A stretch of DNA of 64,000 nucleotides from Dillenia suffruticosa (GCA_033439265.1 JAVTVX010000012.1:6809001-6873000), one strand, 5' to 3'. Counted from the first letter of the stretch, positions 34,720 to 47,215 are shown. Notes: generated by a model from the letters alone, not told the origin. Numbers and translations: made by a program.

Positions 34720-35859
34720 ATGATTTTGGGTCCTGTTGATCCTAAATTAAAATCATTCTCTATTTTCAACTATCTCGGTCGACCAAGTGGGTCATGTAAG
34801 GTTAGATATTTAACTGCGAAAGAATGGCGGGCAGCTCATACATATATTTTACTGAACTGTCCAGAAGTTACGTCATACTTCGAATAAGTCCTTTTTTCTC
34901 AAATATTAAAAATGTGTTCTTTTTTTGATAAAATTGTTGACATAAATCGTGTTCTTTAATCGTAGGATTTTTCAACATTCACGGTCTGAACTATCGATGC
35001 ATGAGTTCAATCGTGTGTGCGATGAAGATTTTGCAGCATGGTTCAAAACATATGTTAGTTTTACGAAATTTAAATTTTAAATCTAATTGATTATTAAAAA
35101 AATAACACATTTATTTTACTTCAGATTCAATGTAATCAAGATCAAGTTGAACAAGAATTGTTACTTAATCTGTCATGGGGTCCAAATTCGACGGTGCGAA
35201 CTTGGCCATCGTATTTTATAAACGGGTATAATTTTCACACTCAAGAATATGGAACCGGAAAAGCTACTATGAATAGTGGTGTTTGTGTTCAGTCATCCAA
35301 CGATGGAGGTGTAAAAGATGAGTTCTATGGTTTGTTGGATGAAATTATAGAGGTTGAGTACACTGGAGCAGAGTTGCGAGTCGTTTTATTTATGTGTCAA
35401 TGGTTTGACCCCGTAAAAGGGATGAATGTGCATCCAAAGTTTAAGTTGGTTGATATAAATCATAAAAAATTTTATAAAAGATATGAACCATTCGTATTGG
35501 CACAACAAGCGATTCAAGTGTATTATGCTTCATATTCTAGTTTGAAACGTGACAAAATTGATTGGTGGGCTGTTTGTAAAACGAAAGCACGAAAGAAAAT
35601 TGAGGAACGTTGGGAAGACATGGCATATCAACAAATTGAAGTTGTCACTACGTTTCAGACTGAGGAATATATTATTCCAACATTACGAGATCCACATGGA
35701 GTAATGATAGATGTGGATCAAAATGAAATTCATGAGTCTGGCGATGAAGAACCTGATTTGGAGACAGATGATGAAGATGAGGATGAAGATGAGGAAGAAT
35801 TTGATGTTGAAGACTCTGATAATGAGGATGATGATGACAATAATGACTTTGATTTTTGA
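34720..35859 (+). pseudogene. TNPD/TNP2-like transposase, C-terminal remnant
   Basis: Split reading: about 34720-34890 (NYLGRPSG, EWRAAHTYILLNCPEV), about 34965-35055 (MHEFNRVCDEDFAAWFK) and 35125-35859. The last holds NLSWGPNSTVRTWPSYFING, FHTQEYGTGKATMNSGVCV, CQWFDP, VHPKFKLVDINHK and a long acidic tail (ETDDEDEDEDEE to the stop). This matches the DUF4218-DUF4216 C-terminal portion that follows the catalytic domain of plant CACTA transposases. The N-terminal catalytic domain is absent and the first piece ends in a stop or splice-like tcgaataag. The 35158-35859 stretch is uninterrupted, which suggests relatively recent loss of function. Confidence 0.82.
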
Positions 35860-36154
35860 TCGTCGGTAAGTATTGTTTTTTTAAAATTTATTAAAATTGT
35901 CTAACATCATATGAAAATTTTTTTGACTGTTTTCATGTGAAAATACATTTAGATTTGTATTTTAAATTTCTCAATTTGTATGTTATATTTAGTGCCTCAT
36001 GTTTCAATTTCGAAATATTATTTGCTAGTATATTTTCTTTTTTTATAGATCATTTCTGACGACAATTTAAATATGGTATGTTTCTTCATATACTCTATTA
36101 TATTTTTTATAATCATTCAATATTCATTGCTTGCGAGAAAAAACTCTTGTTACA

Positions 36155-38274
36155 GTTTCAACGTGGAGGACATAGACGATCTTCTAATGCAAGACCAAAC
36201 TCTTCGGCGTCACCGTCCGTTTCAGCTGCACCTTCCCATGCCCCTTCGCCTTGTACTGATATACCTTCACCGTTTCCATCCGTTGCACCTTCAATTGTAC
36301 CTTCAATGCAAGATTCACACGTTGAAGGGGAAGATACGCGAGAGGTGATATCCCCTTGCGGAGATTCGTAAGTATTACATTTTGAAATATTATCACAATT
36401 TATTAGTTTATTTAAAAAATTTTTTTACTAACCATTTTTTTATTTCTAATTTTATGATAGATTCACAAATTCTGTGTATGTTATTCATGAGCTGAATAGA
36501 ATCATTAACAACCATTGGGGAGGAGCATCGATGTCATACACAAATACTCCAGATGATATCAAAGAGCTATGGTGGAGAGAATTCAAGGTAAATGAGGTCT
36601 CTAAGTTTAAATATACAATTCAGTGTATAAATTAAATATAACAACTTGTTTTTTTTTAGCGAAAGTTCAATTGGGATGAGACCGAGGAGCTTGAAATAAG
36701 AAGAATATTTTAAAAAAAATGCGGTTATCACATCCGAGGTGTACTGAATCATGCCAAAAAGAGCCGAAAGAAGCCACATTGCATCACCGAAGAAAATTGG
36801 CTCAACATTTTAAATTTCTGGGATTCCGATGAGAGCCAACGAAGGAGTGAGCAAAATAAAATAAATCGAGCTTATAATTCTGGGGAATCATCTGCTACTT
36901 ATGCGGGAGGCTCAATCAATATTGATGAGCATAGAATTAGAATGGTGATTTGGTTCAATTACCATTCTTCTGTATTTAATTCATTTATTTTTTCATTAAT
37001 TCATCTAACGGTGTTTTGTTTTTAGACCAAGGAAATGGGATCACCGCCATCATTTAGAGAGACTTTCGCACGGACTTTTCAGAAAAAAGACAAGAGCTGG
37101 AGTGGGGAGAGAGCTAGAACGGTTATGGTATGTAATTTTAAAATTTTAAATTGTTTTATAAAAACTTTTATTTGAACATATTATGCTCAATTTATCATCA
37201 CAACATTATAATAAGAATTTAATAGATTTGTCAATTCCAATAATTTCTCAAATACTTAAATTGAACTTTTCATTTCAAATTCATATATATATATATTTTT
37301 CATTATAAAATAAAATTTGAAAATAGATATTGTCAAATTTGTTACGTCCATTCCAAATGGTTGGTTCATTATGTCACGTATAGTATAATTTTTTCCTTTA
37401 TTCAATCTGTTATATTTTCAAACTCGTAATAGTAGTCGAATTTTAATTTCAATTACAACACTCCTCATTATCTAAATATCATTTTAATGGATTAAGCAAC
37501 AAAATATATAATTATAAGTATGTGTAATTTTAATTCCATAAGTGTATTAAATTTATAATATTTGATTGACAAAGATAATTTTTGTGTCTTATTGCTTACT
37601 GTCAATCGCTTAATGAGAAATACAATTTTGTATTCTTACTTTATTTGTTAGATTTTTTAGAAATTTGTTCAACTGTTAATTGACACTTCTCAATTTCGTT
37701 GGATATTTTAGTATATTGTTATTTCATTTTTCTTCTAATTTCTTATACGATAATGCAGGAGAAATATGACCAGCTTCTACTTAGAAATTCTAGTGGTAGT
37801 GATGATACTGCAACGTCTGAGCCATCTGTTAATGATATGACTTTATGGCTCGAGGCAACTGGTGGAGCAAAGAAGGGAAGAGTACTTGGGATGGGCTCGT
37901 TGAGCAGAACTTGCAGACTCAGTGGTCTAAGTTCTTCCGGCCATACACCAGTAAGAGCAGAATTAATGCAAATGAACCAAGAGCTGAGCCACATGAAGGA
38001 GCTGTTAGCACAAAAAGACAATGAACTTCAAGTTATGCGCGTAGAACAGCAGCGAAGAGACAATGAAATTCAAGCCATGCGCGTTGAACAGCTGCGAAGA
38101 GACAATGAATTTGAAGAGTTTCGCGCACAACAGAGGCTTATAATGCAGCATCTTCAGCTAGTCTCCGCTTCAAGTTCGATTCCCCCTTCTCTATCTCCTC
38201 CAAATGATGGTGATGATGATTTTGGCATATTTGGTGACGGTAATGGTGATGATGATAGTGATAATGTTTCTTGA
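36155..38274 (+). pseudogene. TNPA-like CACTA DNA-binding protein, one stop
   Basis: En/Spm-type TNPA (Transposase_24-like) binds the subterminal repeats and brings the ends together. Probable exons are about 36155-36368 (S/P-rich), 36461-36587 (NRIINNHWGG, DIKELWWREF), 36660-36943 (KKPHCITEENW, DESQRRSEQNK), 37026-37128 (PPSFRETFARTFQKKDKSW) and 37759-38274. The last carries WLEATGGAKKGRVLGMGSLS, then a coiled coil with repeated RRDNE units and an acidic tail. Exon 3 has an in-frame TAA near 36711 (RRIF-stop-KKCGYH). The gene order after the TNPD remnant is that of En/Spm relatives. Exon borders are inferred from GT-AG sites and frame. Confidence 0.78.
38019..38115 (+). repeat. 42-base in-frame repeat encoding coiled coil
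   Basis: Two full copies and one partial copy of a 42-base unit (core gaagagacaatgaa) encode RRDNE(I/F)xAMRVEQ repeats, each adding two heptads to the TNPA-like coiled coil. Confidence 0.85.
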
Positions 38275-38599
38275 AACAATTTTTATTTCACGTTTATTTT
38301 TAATTAGACTTCTCATTAGAATTTCATTTATACTTCTACAAATTCGATATTCTATAACTTATTTAGTACTGTTTAATATTATTTCATGACGATGGTAGTA
38401 TTTTTTTAATTATTATTTCATTCATACTATTATATGGTCAGTTATTTGAATTAGTAGATACTACATAAATTTCGTATTTATGGCTGTTCGATGGTACCCT
38501 GGATGATTTGTTGATGATGATGTTGGTGGTTTAGCTTATAAACTGGTTGGTTGAAACTATCAGGGAGAAATGTGATATATATGGAAATTTGGTGCAAAT

Positions 38600-39315
38600 A
38601 TTAAACAAATTAAATTTTTTTGTCGCAAATTTTCTATATTCGTCGCTAAATTCGTCACTGATTTTGAGATTCGTTGCAAAATTCGTTGCTGAATTTTTTA
38701 GATTTTGTTGTAAAATTCGTCGCAAAAGCCGAAGCTGATTTTGTCGCAAAATTGCGACAAATTATCTCACAAAAAAATTTTGTCGCAAATTGCGACGAAA
38801 ATAAATTCGTCGCAGATTTTGTTGCAGATTTTGCAACAAAAAACTATTCAAAATTTGTCGCTAATTTGTGACAAAAATTATTCGTCGTTGTGTTGGTCGC
38901 TAAATTGCAACAAAAAATTTGTTGATGCTAATTTATACTCCAACTGAGAAATTTGAAACATACTATTTTGTCGCAAAATTGGTCGGAAAATTGCAACAAA
39001 AAATAATTGGTTGCTAAATTGTGCAACAATTTTTGCAACAAATATTTTATTGTTGGAAATTTTTCCGACAAAATGTTTCGTCGCAAATTTTGTCGGAAAT
39101 TTGCAACTAAAAAGTTTTGATTGCTAATGTTTGCGACGAATTTTGCGACGAACTATAATCGGTCGCAAATTGGCTACAAATTTCATATTTTTTGTCGAAA
39201 AATTTTGCGACGAGTTATTAACGACAAATTTTGGTTTGTCGAAAAATTGGTTGCTAAATAATTTAGCGACGAATTTTTCTTAACTTTTCGTCGCAAAATT
39301 TGTGGCTAAATACAA
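38600..39315. repeat. 3' subterminal repeats of CACTA copy 2
   Basis: Many TTCGTCGCAAA / TTTGCGACGAA and decayed TTTGTCGC variants in both orientations up to the right TIR. They are more diverged from one another than those at the left end. Confidence 0.85.
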
Positions 39316-39349
39316 GTTTTTTTGTAGTGGAATGAAATTTGTTTGTTGT

Positions 39350-39480
39350 GAATCAGGTGAATAATTCTCATCAGCAACATCATAGCGCAAAGATTTATAG
39401 GGTAACAAAAAAATTATGTATTTTGATATATAGAAACAACACAAAAAGAAATAATTAAAAAATATATATATATTTTGTCA
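39350..39480. repeat. Segmental repeat copy B (partial)
   Basis: About 130 bases matching the start of copies A and C (gtgaataattctcatcagca). It lies directly after the right end of the CACTA element. Confidence 0.7.
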
Positions 39481-39542
39481 TTTTTTGCAACTACACTGAT
39501 CCTCTTATTGTGAGTGAAATTAGTTTGCTCTTATTAGTGAGT

Positions 39543-40105
39543 GAATGAGTTGAATAATTCTCATCAGCAATATCATAGCTCAAGATTTATAGGGTAATAA
39601 AAAAGATTATGTATTTCGATATATAGCAACAATATGAAAAAAAATATATTTAACAAAATAAAATATTATCATTTTTAGTCATTTTTTAGATGAATAACAA
39701 CTGTTATTAGTTAGACAATCAAATACTAATAACAATTAACAACAACCGGCTGTTGGTCATTGACAGTCAGCAATCCGTCATTAGCCATCAGCTATAGGCT
39801 CTGAGTTACCAATTAAATTTTATCGATTAAAGTTAAACCAAACAGATCTTTAATTAATTAAAGTCCATAAATTGTATATTTTAGAAGCTAAATTCATCAT
39901 CTAAAGGTAATTAAAAAAAATTGATGCATCAAAACTCATGTTTTTAATTTTATGGACATAATCAGCGAACAATTACCCTATAACGGTAATTAAAAAAAGG
40001 GAGATACATTAACAAAAGAAAAATATTGATTCAAAGCTGCATAAAAGAAAAAATATAGTAGCCGAACACCAAAAAGCAAATTAACTTTCAATCATGAATC
40101 ATAAA
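39543..40105. repeat. Segmental repeat copy C
   Basis: About 560 bases matching copy A over its full length, including tagtagccgaacacc (tagtagccgagcacc in A) near the end. With copy B this shows a tandem duplication older than, or split by, the CACTA insertion. Confidence 0.75.
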
Positions 40106-40254
40106 CCTTGTCTCCAAGGAGACAGTCTGGTGATCAAAATCCCCCTCTTTTAATCTTAAAATTCAGGATTCGAATTCTTATATAACAAAAAAAAATAAAT
40201 CGTATTAAACTCTCTTAATTTGACACCCATATTAAACTCTTTTAATTAAGATTT

Positions 40255-40967
40255 TGGGTTTGAGTTTTAGGGGGAAAAAAAAAGATATGAAGAGGGTCAG
40301 TCTTTTAATTAGATTTTCACAATTATTTGAATTAAATTAGTAAGATTTTTGAATATTATGGTAAGGCAAGGTGAAAATAGATGCTCGTGGAGAAGTAAAG
40401 GGAAAAGTGTGAAAATAGTATAAGATGGTGCCATGCACAACACAAGTTCAGTTCATATTAGAAGATTCTTTTTTTGGGGGGGGTGGAGGGAGGGGAAAGT
40501 TCACAGCTACTAATTTGTGCCCAGTTTTTGTGCACCGGCTGTTCGTGGTCCTCGTACTCACCTACACTTGCTCTGCTTGTTTCTCGCTCCTCTCTCTCTC
40601 TCTCTCTCTCTCACCGTTTGAGTTTTAGGAAAAAAAAAAAGATATCGAGAGGGTCAGCCTCTTAATTAGATCTTTATAATTATTTGAATTAAATTAATAA
40701 GATTTTCGAGTATTGTGGTAAGACAAGGTGAAAATAGATACCCGTGGAGAAGTAAAGGGAAAAAATGTGAAAATAGTATAAGATGGTGCCATGCATAACA
40801 CAAGTTCAGTTCATATTAGAAGATTCTTTTTTTTTTGGTGGGGGGTGGGGGGAGGGGAAAGTTCACAGCTACTAATTTTGGGCCCAGTAAAGTGGAAAAT
40901 CATTTTGTGCACCGGCTGTTCGTGGTCCTCGTACTCACCTACACTTGCTCTGCTTGTTTCTCGCTCC

Positions 40968-40999
<32 letters not shown>

Positions 41000-41000
41000 G
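40255..41000. repeat. Tandem duplication upstream of the CAD-like gene
   Basis: Two units of about 358 and 375 bases, both starting gtttgagttttagg (40258 and 40616). They share gatggtgccatgca, agttcagttcatattagaag, a G-rich stretch, gtgcaccggctgttcgtgg and a terminal CT microsatellite. The second unit ends next to the gene's TATA box. Confidence 0.88.
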
Positions 41001-41036
41001 CCTCACCATTCACGTCATCCTACCAAGGTTCCCCCA

Positions 41037-41048
41037 CTATATATAGAG
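41037..41048 (+). promoter_or_regulatory. TATA box of the CAD-like gene
   Basis: ctatatatagag lies about 85-95 bases upstream of the ATG at 41131, with a CT-rich leader (41100-41128) between. This is ordinary plant core-promoter geometry. Confidence 0.65.
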
Positions 41049-41095
41049 GCTCATCTTCGTCATGCTCTCACTTCCTCGAACGCTTCAATTTGAAG

Positions 41096-41132
<37 letters not shown>

Positions 41133-41231
41133 GGCGAAGAAATCACCGGAACTGGAGCACCCAGTGAAGGCAATTGGATGGGCAGCAAGGGATTCTTCTG
41201 GGGTTCTCTCTCCCTTCAACTTCTCCCGAAG

Positions 41232-42433
41232 GTTTGTTTCGTTTCCTCTCCCATTTTCATCCAACTACAACATTGATCTTTTAATTAGTTTTCAGAGAGA
41301 GATAAATAATTATCAGTTTTGGATTGTATGCGATCAGATGAAAATGTTAATTTTTGTGTCAAGGATGGCGTTTGGCATTTGCCATTCAAACAGGGTTTTA
41401 GTAGGTGAATACCCATCTAATGATGACCATTTATAGTGGGATAGATCATAGATCACATGCTATAATCCCTATAGGCATCAATACTCAGATCCTAAATCAC
41501 GATGTGACTTGGGGTCGGAGTGACAGAGATATGCCTCCATTCTCAGCCTTTTAGGACGTGTATGTGCAAGATATGCCGGTTTTCGAAACGTTTTTTCTCA
41601 AACATTTTCGAACTTTTTTTTTCTAAAATGTTTTTGAAACTTTTTTTAAAATATTTTAGTATAGTAAATTATTTATATAAAAATTTTTATATTTTTATAT
41701 TTACATATTTTTTATATTTAATGAATTATTTATTTTATTAATTATAATTATAATTTTTATATTATTTCTCTATAATTAATAATTACATGATGATATTGTA
41801 AAATATAAGTATTCTATTTTTTTATAAAATGAATATTTATATAAAAATTTTTATTTTTTTATATTTATATATATATTTTATATTTTTATATTTTGTATTT
41901 TTATAAAGTGTTATTTCTTTGTGAGACAAAGAAAAGATAAAATATTATCTTTATAAATTAACTCGGATGTCATCTATAATAAAATAATAGAATGATGGGT
42001 CATGGTTAGATAATGGTACAATGGTCACAAATTACATAAATAACAATACGGGAATAGCAGCAAAAATCGGAGGATACGTCTCACATTCTTGCCCCTTTAG
42101 GACATGTACAGTTGGAAGAATAAAGTGGTGAAATATTATTTTTATAAATTTTTCTCCCTTTTAAATGAGTTTAGTAAATAATTTTTTCTCTTAGGGTAAT
42201 ATTTATCTTCAAAGCAAGGCAATGGCGGAAGAGAGAAAAGCTAAAAAGCAATAAATTATGTAAAACATTGAAAAAAACAATCTATTTTTTTTTTCTATAT
42301 GAATTTCTCTCGTTCTTTAAAAAAAATGCAAAATGTGAAATATCTCCTTTTCAGTCACCCAAAGGGAGATAATAATTTTAATGGGAGTAAATTTTATGAG
42401 AGTAAAGATACCCACAAATTTATGTTTGTGCAG
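41232..42433 (+). other. Intron 1 of the CAD-like gene
   Basis: A 1.2 kb AT-rich intron with GT-AG borders. It contains two loosely similar patches (tcagccttttaggacgtgta near 41545 and tgcccctttaggacatgtac near 42090) that may mark a small decayed insertion. No gene. Confidence 0.6.
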
Positions 42434-43206
42434 AGCAACAGGAGACGAAGACGTAACGTTCAAGGTGTTGTATTGTGGGATTTGCCACTCTGACCTTCAT
42501 AGTGTCAAAAATGATTGGGGCTTCTCTACCTACCCTCTTGTCCCTGGGTAAGCGCTTTCTCCTTCTCTTTCTCTCTCTCAATATTTTAATTGTGATGTAT
42601 GAGACAGATAAATCCACCACCAGAATTGTTGAAAAATATGCCCACTAGTTGCATTAGCATTGAATCAATTAAAAAAAAGTTATTAATATGCAGGCATGAA
42701 ATTGTGGGAGTAGTGACAGAGGTAGGACGAAAGGTGAAAAATTTTAAAGTCGGGGACAAAGTTGGAGTTGGATGCATGGTAGGATCGTGTCACTCCTGTG
42801 ACAACTGCACCAATAATCTGGAGAACTACTGCCCCGAGTTGACACTAACACATGGCTACACCTACTATGATGGAACCACCACCTATGGACGCTACTCCAA
42901 TCTCATGGTTGCCAATGAGAGCTTTGTAATCCGTATGCCCGAAACCTTCCTCTCGAAGCTGGAGCTCCACTGCTTTGCGCAGGCATCACCGTATATAGTC
43001 CTCTCAAGTACTATGGCCTTGACAAGCCTGGGATGCATGTTGGTGTGGTTGGACTTGGTGGGCTAGGCCATGTAGCCGTGAAATTTGCCAAGGCTTTTGG
43101 TGCCAAAGTCACTGTCATTAGTACATCTCCTAACAAGAAGGATGACGCAATTCAACGTCTTGGGGCCGACTCTTTCTTGGTCAGCCGTGACCAAGATCAA
43201 ATGAAG

Positions 43207-43920
43207 GTTAGTCAATAAAATGCTAGTCATCTTGATTACTTTGGCAATGTGCCTTTTTTTTTTTTAAAGTAGGCATTAGGCTTGACCAAGTTTTTGGTAA
43301 CTCCTTGAGTTTATAACCATTACCAGTGGCCTTTGAATTGTCATCCAATAGCTATCTTTTCTCTTTCCTCGATAGAACGGAACGGTGGAATGAATGAGCC
43401 TCAGATGGCGATCCAACGACCATCAATCCCATGAATACTATTACCCTGGGGATGACCCAATATTTTTCGTGTTTGGTAGTCTTTTTCTCTAAGCCCATAG
43501 GACTAATAGGGACCTAGGTTGATATGGTTGAAAGTTAAAACTTTGACAGGTTCGCTTACGGATTTATCATTCAAAGAGGATCAATGTGCCTAGATGTTTA
43601 CGTGTAAATAACTGGACCAAACCCTATAATTAGTGGAACTTGGGCATCAGAACTATGCCAGAGATTTGGGTATGGTGACTATTTATCCGAAAGTAGTTGG
43701 ACTAGGTTTGAAACCATACAGGTCCATTCATAATGCAATTTTTTTTGGGGGGGGGGGGGGAGGGGGTTGGGTTGGAAAAGAACTTGGGTTTTGATGTTTC
43801 CTATTCAACCCACTTATTAATTTAACATGAAAAGGGGAAATTTTGTCCAATATCAGCATACTTGCTATGTGAAGGTTACTTTGATGCACTAATTTAGTTG
43901 GATTTTTTTCTTTTTGGCAG
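43207..43920 (+). other. Intron 3 of the CAD-like gene
   Basis: About 0.7 kb intron with donor aag|gttagt and acceptor ggcag|gct. It includes a G homopolymer at 43747-43760. No other feature. Confidence 0.7.
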
Positions 43921-43979
43921 GCTGCATCAGGCACAATGGATGGCATTATTGATACTGTATCTGCGGTGCATCCTTTATT

Positions 43980-46900
43980 TGTCACGCCCCGAACCGGGAT
44001 CGTGAACAGCCGCCCATTGACCCTGGATGCCGGCTGTATTTTTACAGAAAATCGGACAGAACCTCCCCATAAATCGGAGGTTTTCCATGTACAATTTCAC
44101 CTGTATATGACATTCATCATGTAAAAATAAACAATTGGCCATCCCAGCCTCTCCAAAATCAACAATATCCACAGCCAATATCCAGAACAACGCAAGGCTA
44201 TAAAGTTTCTAACAGTCCTAGCAACAGACCTCTACTGTCATGCCCAACTAGAGCATGAGCAGCCGCCACACCGAGCGGACTTAAATTCTACGCATATATA
44301 AAATAAATTCTCAAATTATTTTTAAATATTTACAAATGTCTCAATGCAATGAAATAATTCAATAAATGTCCATAATTTATACAGTCATCCCATAAAATTT
44401 AGATAAATACATTGGTCAATCTAAAATCTCCAATATATAATAATATCACCAATCATCGTAGCGGAAGAGATGGAAAATATCCATACCCAAACCCAGTGAT
44501 ATCTCCTCTATCCAACACTAATCCTGTGGGAAAGAAAGTGAGGGGTGAGTATCTATGGGAGGATACTCAGTAAGTGAGGGGATTGACATCATACTATCAA
44601 TATCGAGATGAATTTGGAGTGTCAAAGTATAAGATAAGAAAATATCCACAGTGTGCAAACCGATCATGTTATTTCAAAATCATAAATAATACGCACACAT
44701 CATAAAGTAAGATATGCATCCAATATTCACATCAATGTCATGAAAAGCCGGCCAATGAAATATTCCCGGCAATGGTCTACCTCGACCAAGGACGGCGCAT
44801 TGGGGGTTTTTCCAAATGTAAGTATTAAAGAATGGCTCTCTGCCCCAATGTTGGCCACAGACTACCCCAACTAACCTGTAAATAATAATAATAATAATGT
44901 ACATATAACTAGTCGGCCGTGTATGGTGCTCCCGCCTGGTGCTAGACGGAGCCGTACTCAACGTCCTCTCCGATGAGGGTCAACCTGGAGCACCCATACA
45001 CACGACGATCTGGCGGATACCTCCGACCGAAGCGTATCCGGACACAAGGGGTGCCTCTACCAGATGTCCTTCGTAGCTACGGATCACAATATCATATCGG
45101 CCGGGCACGTAGCCCCATGCATCCCATCACCAGTCGGCCGGGCATATAGCCCCATGCATAATATCATAACGTCGGCCGGGCATACAGCCCAATACATAAT
45201 ATCATAAAGTCGGCCGGGCATACAGCCCAAAACATAATATCATAAAGTCGGCCGGGCATACAACCCAAATGTGTAAGTAAATCCATTTAAAACCATGTGC
45301 CAATGCAGTGGAAGTATTTAAAACATATCAATATGTCGAAAATGTGGCACAATATACGTTTATCAAAACTCATGGATGCATATCAATAAAGTCAGCAGTT
45401 AAGACACTCCAAAGGTCACAAAACATTTCATCAAATATTGGAAAGGTCTAACAATCATATATTTGCAGAAACATGTCATTTAAAAGTATTTTTGAAACAT
45501 GATTTTCAATCAATAGCGAATGTCAAAGTCCCACTTACAGTTCTAGGGAGGGTGGTCACTCCCTATTTTCAAAACAATTTCCAATCTGCTTTCTCGAATC
45601 TCCAAAAAAATCAACCTAATCAGATCATCAAAATTGAATATCAACTTCTCAAGCATCTTAAGGGTTTATCCGAAAAACATGAAATGAACAATATCTTCCA
45701 CTTTACGGCTCATTTCATTCCAACCCTACAATCCAGATACTTTCATGCATATTTCAAGGTTTAACTCTAAAGGAAATCATTCGAATTAACTCAACATGAT
45801 TTTATGATTCTCTAATATGCTTCTTTCGTATCAGAGCATCTAGTTTCTGTAACATTCTCTACTTAACCTTCAAAGTCACATATAGTCATTTCAGAATTGG
45901 TATTTTATTCGCATTCTACTTACACTCTGAACATATACAGAACCTTTCATCTTAGATTCAATTCTAGATTCATTCAAAGTATCAGTTAGAGCAGAAATCT
46001 CCTTACCTAGGGTTTTCTCGAAGCGCAGAGTCTCGTCCGACTGTCGCTTCGGTCGCGCCAAGGTCTGTAGTGTTTCCTATCAAAACAAGATTTTATTTTG
46101 TTAGATCTAAACACTTAGATCCGAATCAAAAACCCTAAGTCATTTACCTGCGTGGAGGTTCGTGGGCTGTCACGGGCTCACGGGCTCACGAGCCGTCACG
46201 GGCTCGTGGGCTACAGCTAGCGGGCTCGCTGGTCAGCGTGCTACGGGGTAGCGGGCCGGCGGGCTGGCGGGCCGATGGGCTGAACTGGGCCGTGGGCCGT
46301 ACTGGACCTGCGGGCTTGGACGGGCTGTCGGGCCTAGTGGGCCCATGGGCTTGCTGCTGATGGGCCTGCAGGCTGGCGGGCCGGCGGGCCGACAGTGGCT
46401 CGCGGGCTGGTGCTCGCCCGTGCGCTGGTGCGCTGTGCTGGGGCGTGCTCGTGCGCTGCTCGCGCGCGCTCGTGCGCTGCTCGCGCGCCTGCTCGCGCGC
46501 CCTGCTCGCGCGCCTGCTCGCGTGCCCTGCTCGCGCGCCCTGCTCGCGCGCCCTGCTCGCGCGCCTTCTCGTGCGCCCTGCTCGCGCGCCTTCTCGCGCG
46601 CCTGCTCACGCGCTCTGCTCGCGCGCTCGCTGGCTCGGTCGTGTGCTCGCCTGCTCGCGCGCTCGATGGCTCCGTCGTGTGCAAGGGCGGGTTGCGCTCG
46701 CGGAGGTTCTGCAATCGCGCTGTGGAGCACTCAAGCTCGCGCGATGGTGGCAGAAGGAGGGGTTGCTGCTGGTGGCCGCTGTTCGCGGACGGAAGCAAGA
46801 TCGCGCGGTGGCGGCGCTCGGCGGAGCTTGCGAAGGAGGTGAGATCGCGAACGATCGCGACTGCAGAAAGGAGAGAGAGCCGCGGGAAGAAAGAAGAAGA

Positions 46901-47010
46901 AGCAGAAAAAGAAGAAGAAGAAGAAGAAGGAGAAGGATGGCGGCGGCGGCGGCGGTGGCTGTGGCGGACGAAGCCGAACGGCCGCAGGAGAGGGAACGTC
47001 GGGGAGAGAG

Positions 47011-47045
<35 letters not shown>

Positions 47046-47174
47046 GGGTTAGGGTTTTAACCCTAATCCCCAATTGGGGACGCAGCGTTTTGTCCCAAAA
47101 CGCTGCGTCTCCAAATATTGTTTTTTTTTTATTTTTTTATTTTTTTTATTTTTATTTTTAAGCTGGGTGTTACA
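43980..47174 (-). repeat. 3' LTR (left) of the Del-like Gypsy element
   Basis: 3195 bases. It contains four to five spaced copies of gtcggccgggcat (45106-45260) and a GC-rich cgctcgcgcg tract (46440-46690) that is about 190 bases longer than in the other LTR. A GA run lies at 47017-47040, followed by a poly-T tract before the end. Confidence 0.93.
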
Positions 47175-47215
47175 TTTTCTAACCCCCTAAAAATAAGTTT
47201 CGTCCTCGAAATTAA
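47175..47215 (-). other. Polypurine region of the Del-like element
   Basis: On the minus strand gaggacgaaac leads to ttttagggggttagaaaa directly before the LTR (TGTAACACCC). This is the expected plus-strand priming site. Confidence 0.7.

Larger units (their letters stand above)
32763..39329 (+). mobile_element. CACTA (En/Spm) transposon copy 2 with gene remnants
   Basis: It begins CACTACAAAAAAACACGG and ends ...GTTTTTTTGTAGTG, with a 3-base TSD GAA (32760-32762 and 39330-39332). It is 6.57 kb long. Subterminal GCGACGAA / TTCGTCGC repeats occupy both ends, as in copy 1. Inside are remnants of the two classical En/Spm genes: the C-terminal part of a TNPD/TNP2-like transposase and a TNPA-like DNA-binding protein with a stop. 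The catalytic part of the transposase is missing, so this is a deletion derivative. Confidence 0.93.

Noticed and set aside
40120..40195. Possible SINE head (ggattcgaattct resembling a B box)
   Set aside because: No convincing A box at the right spacing and no defined ends.
46233..47161. Long Ala/Arg/Ser-rich open frames on both strands
   Set aside because: They lie inside the LTR and are produced by the repetitive GC-rich tract; the equivalent region of the other LTR differs in length and does not preserve the frames.
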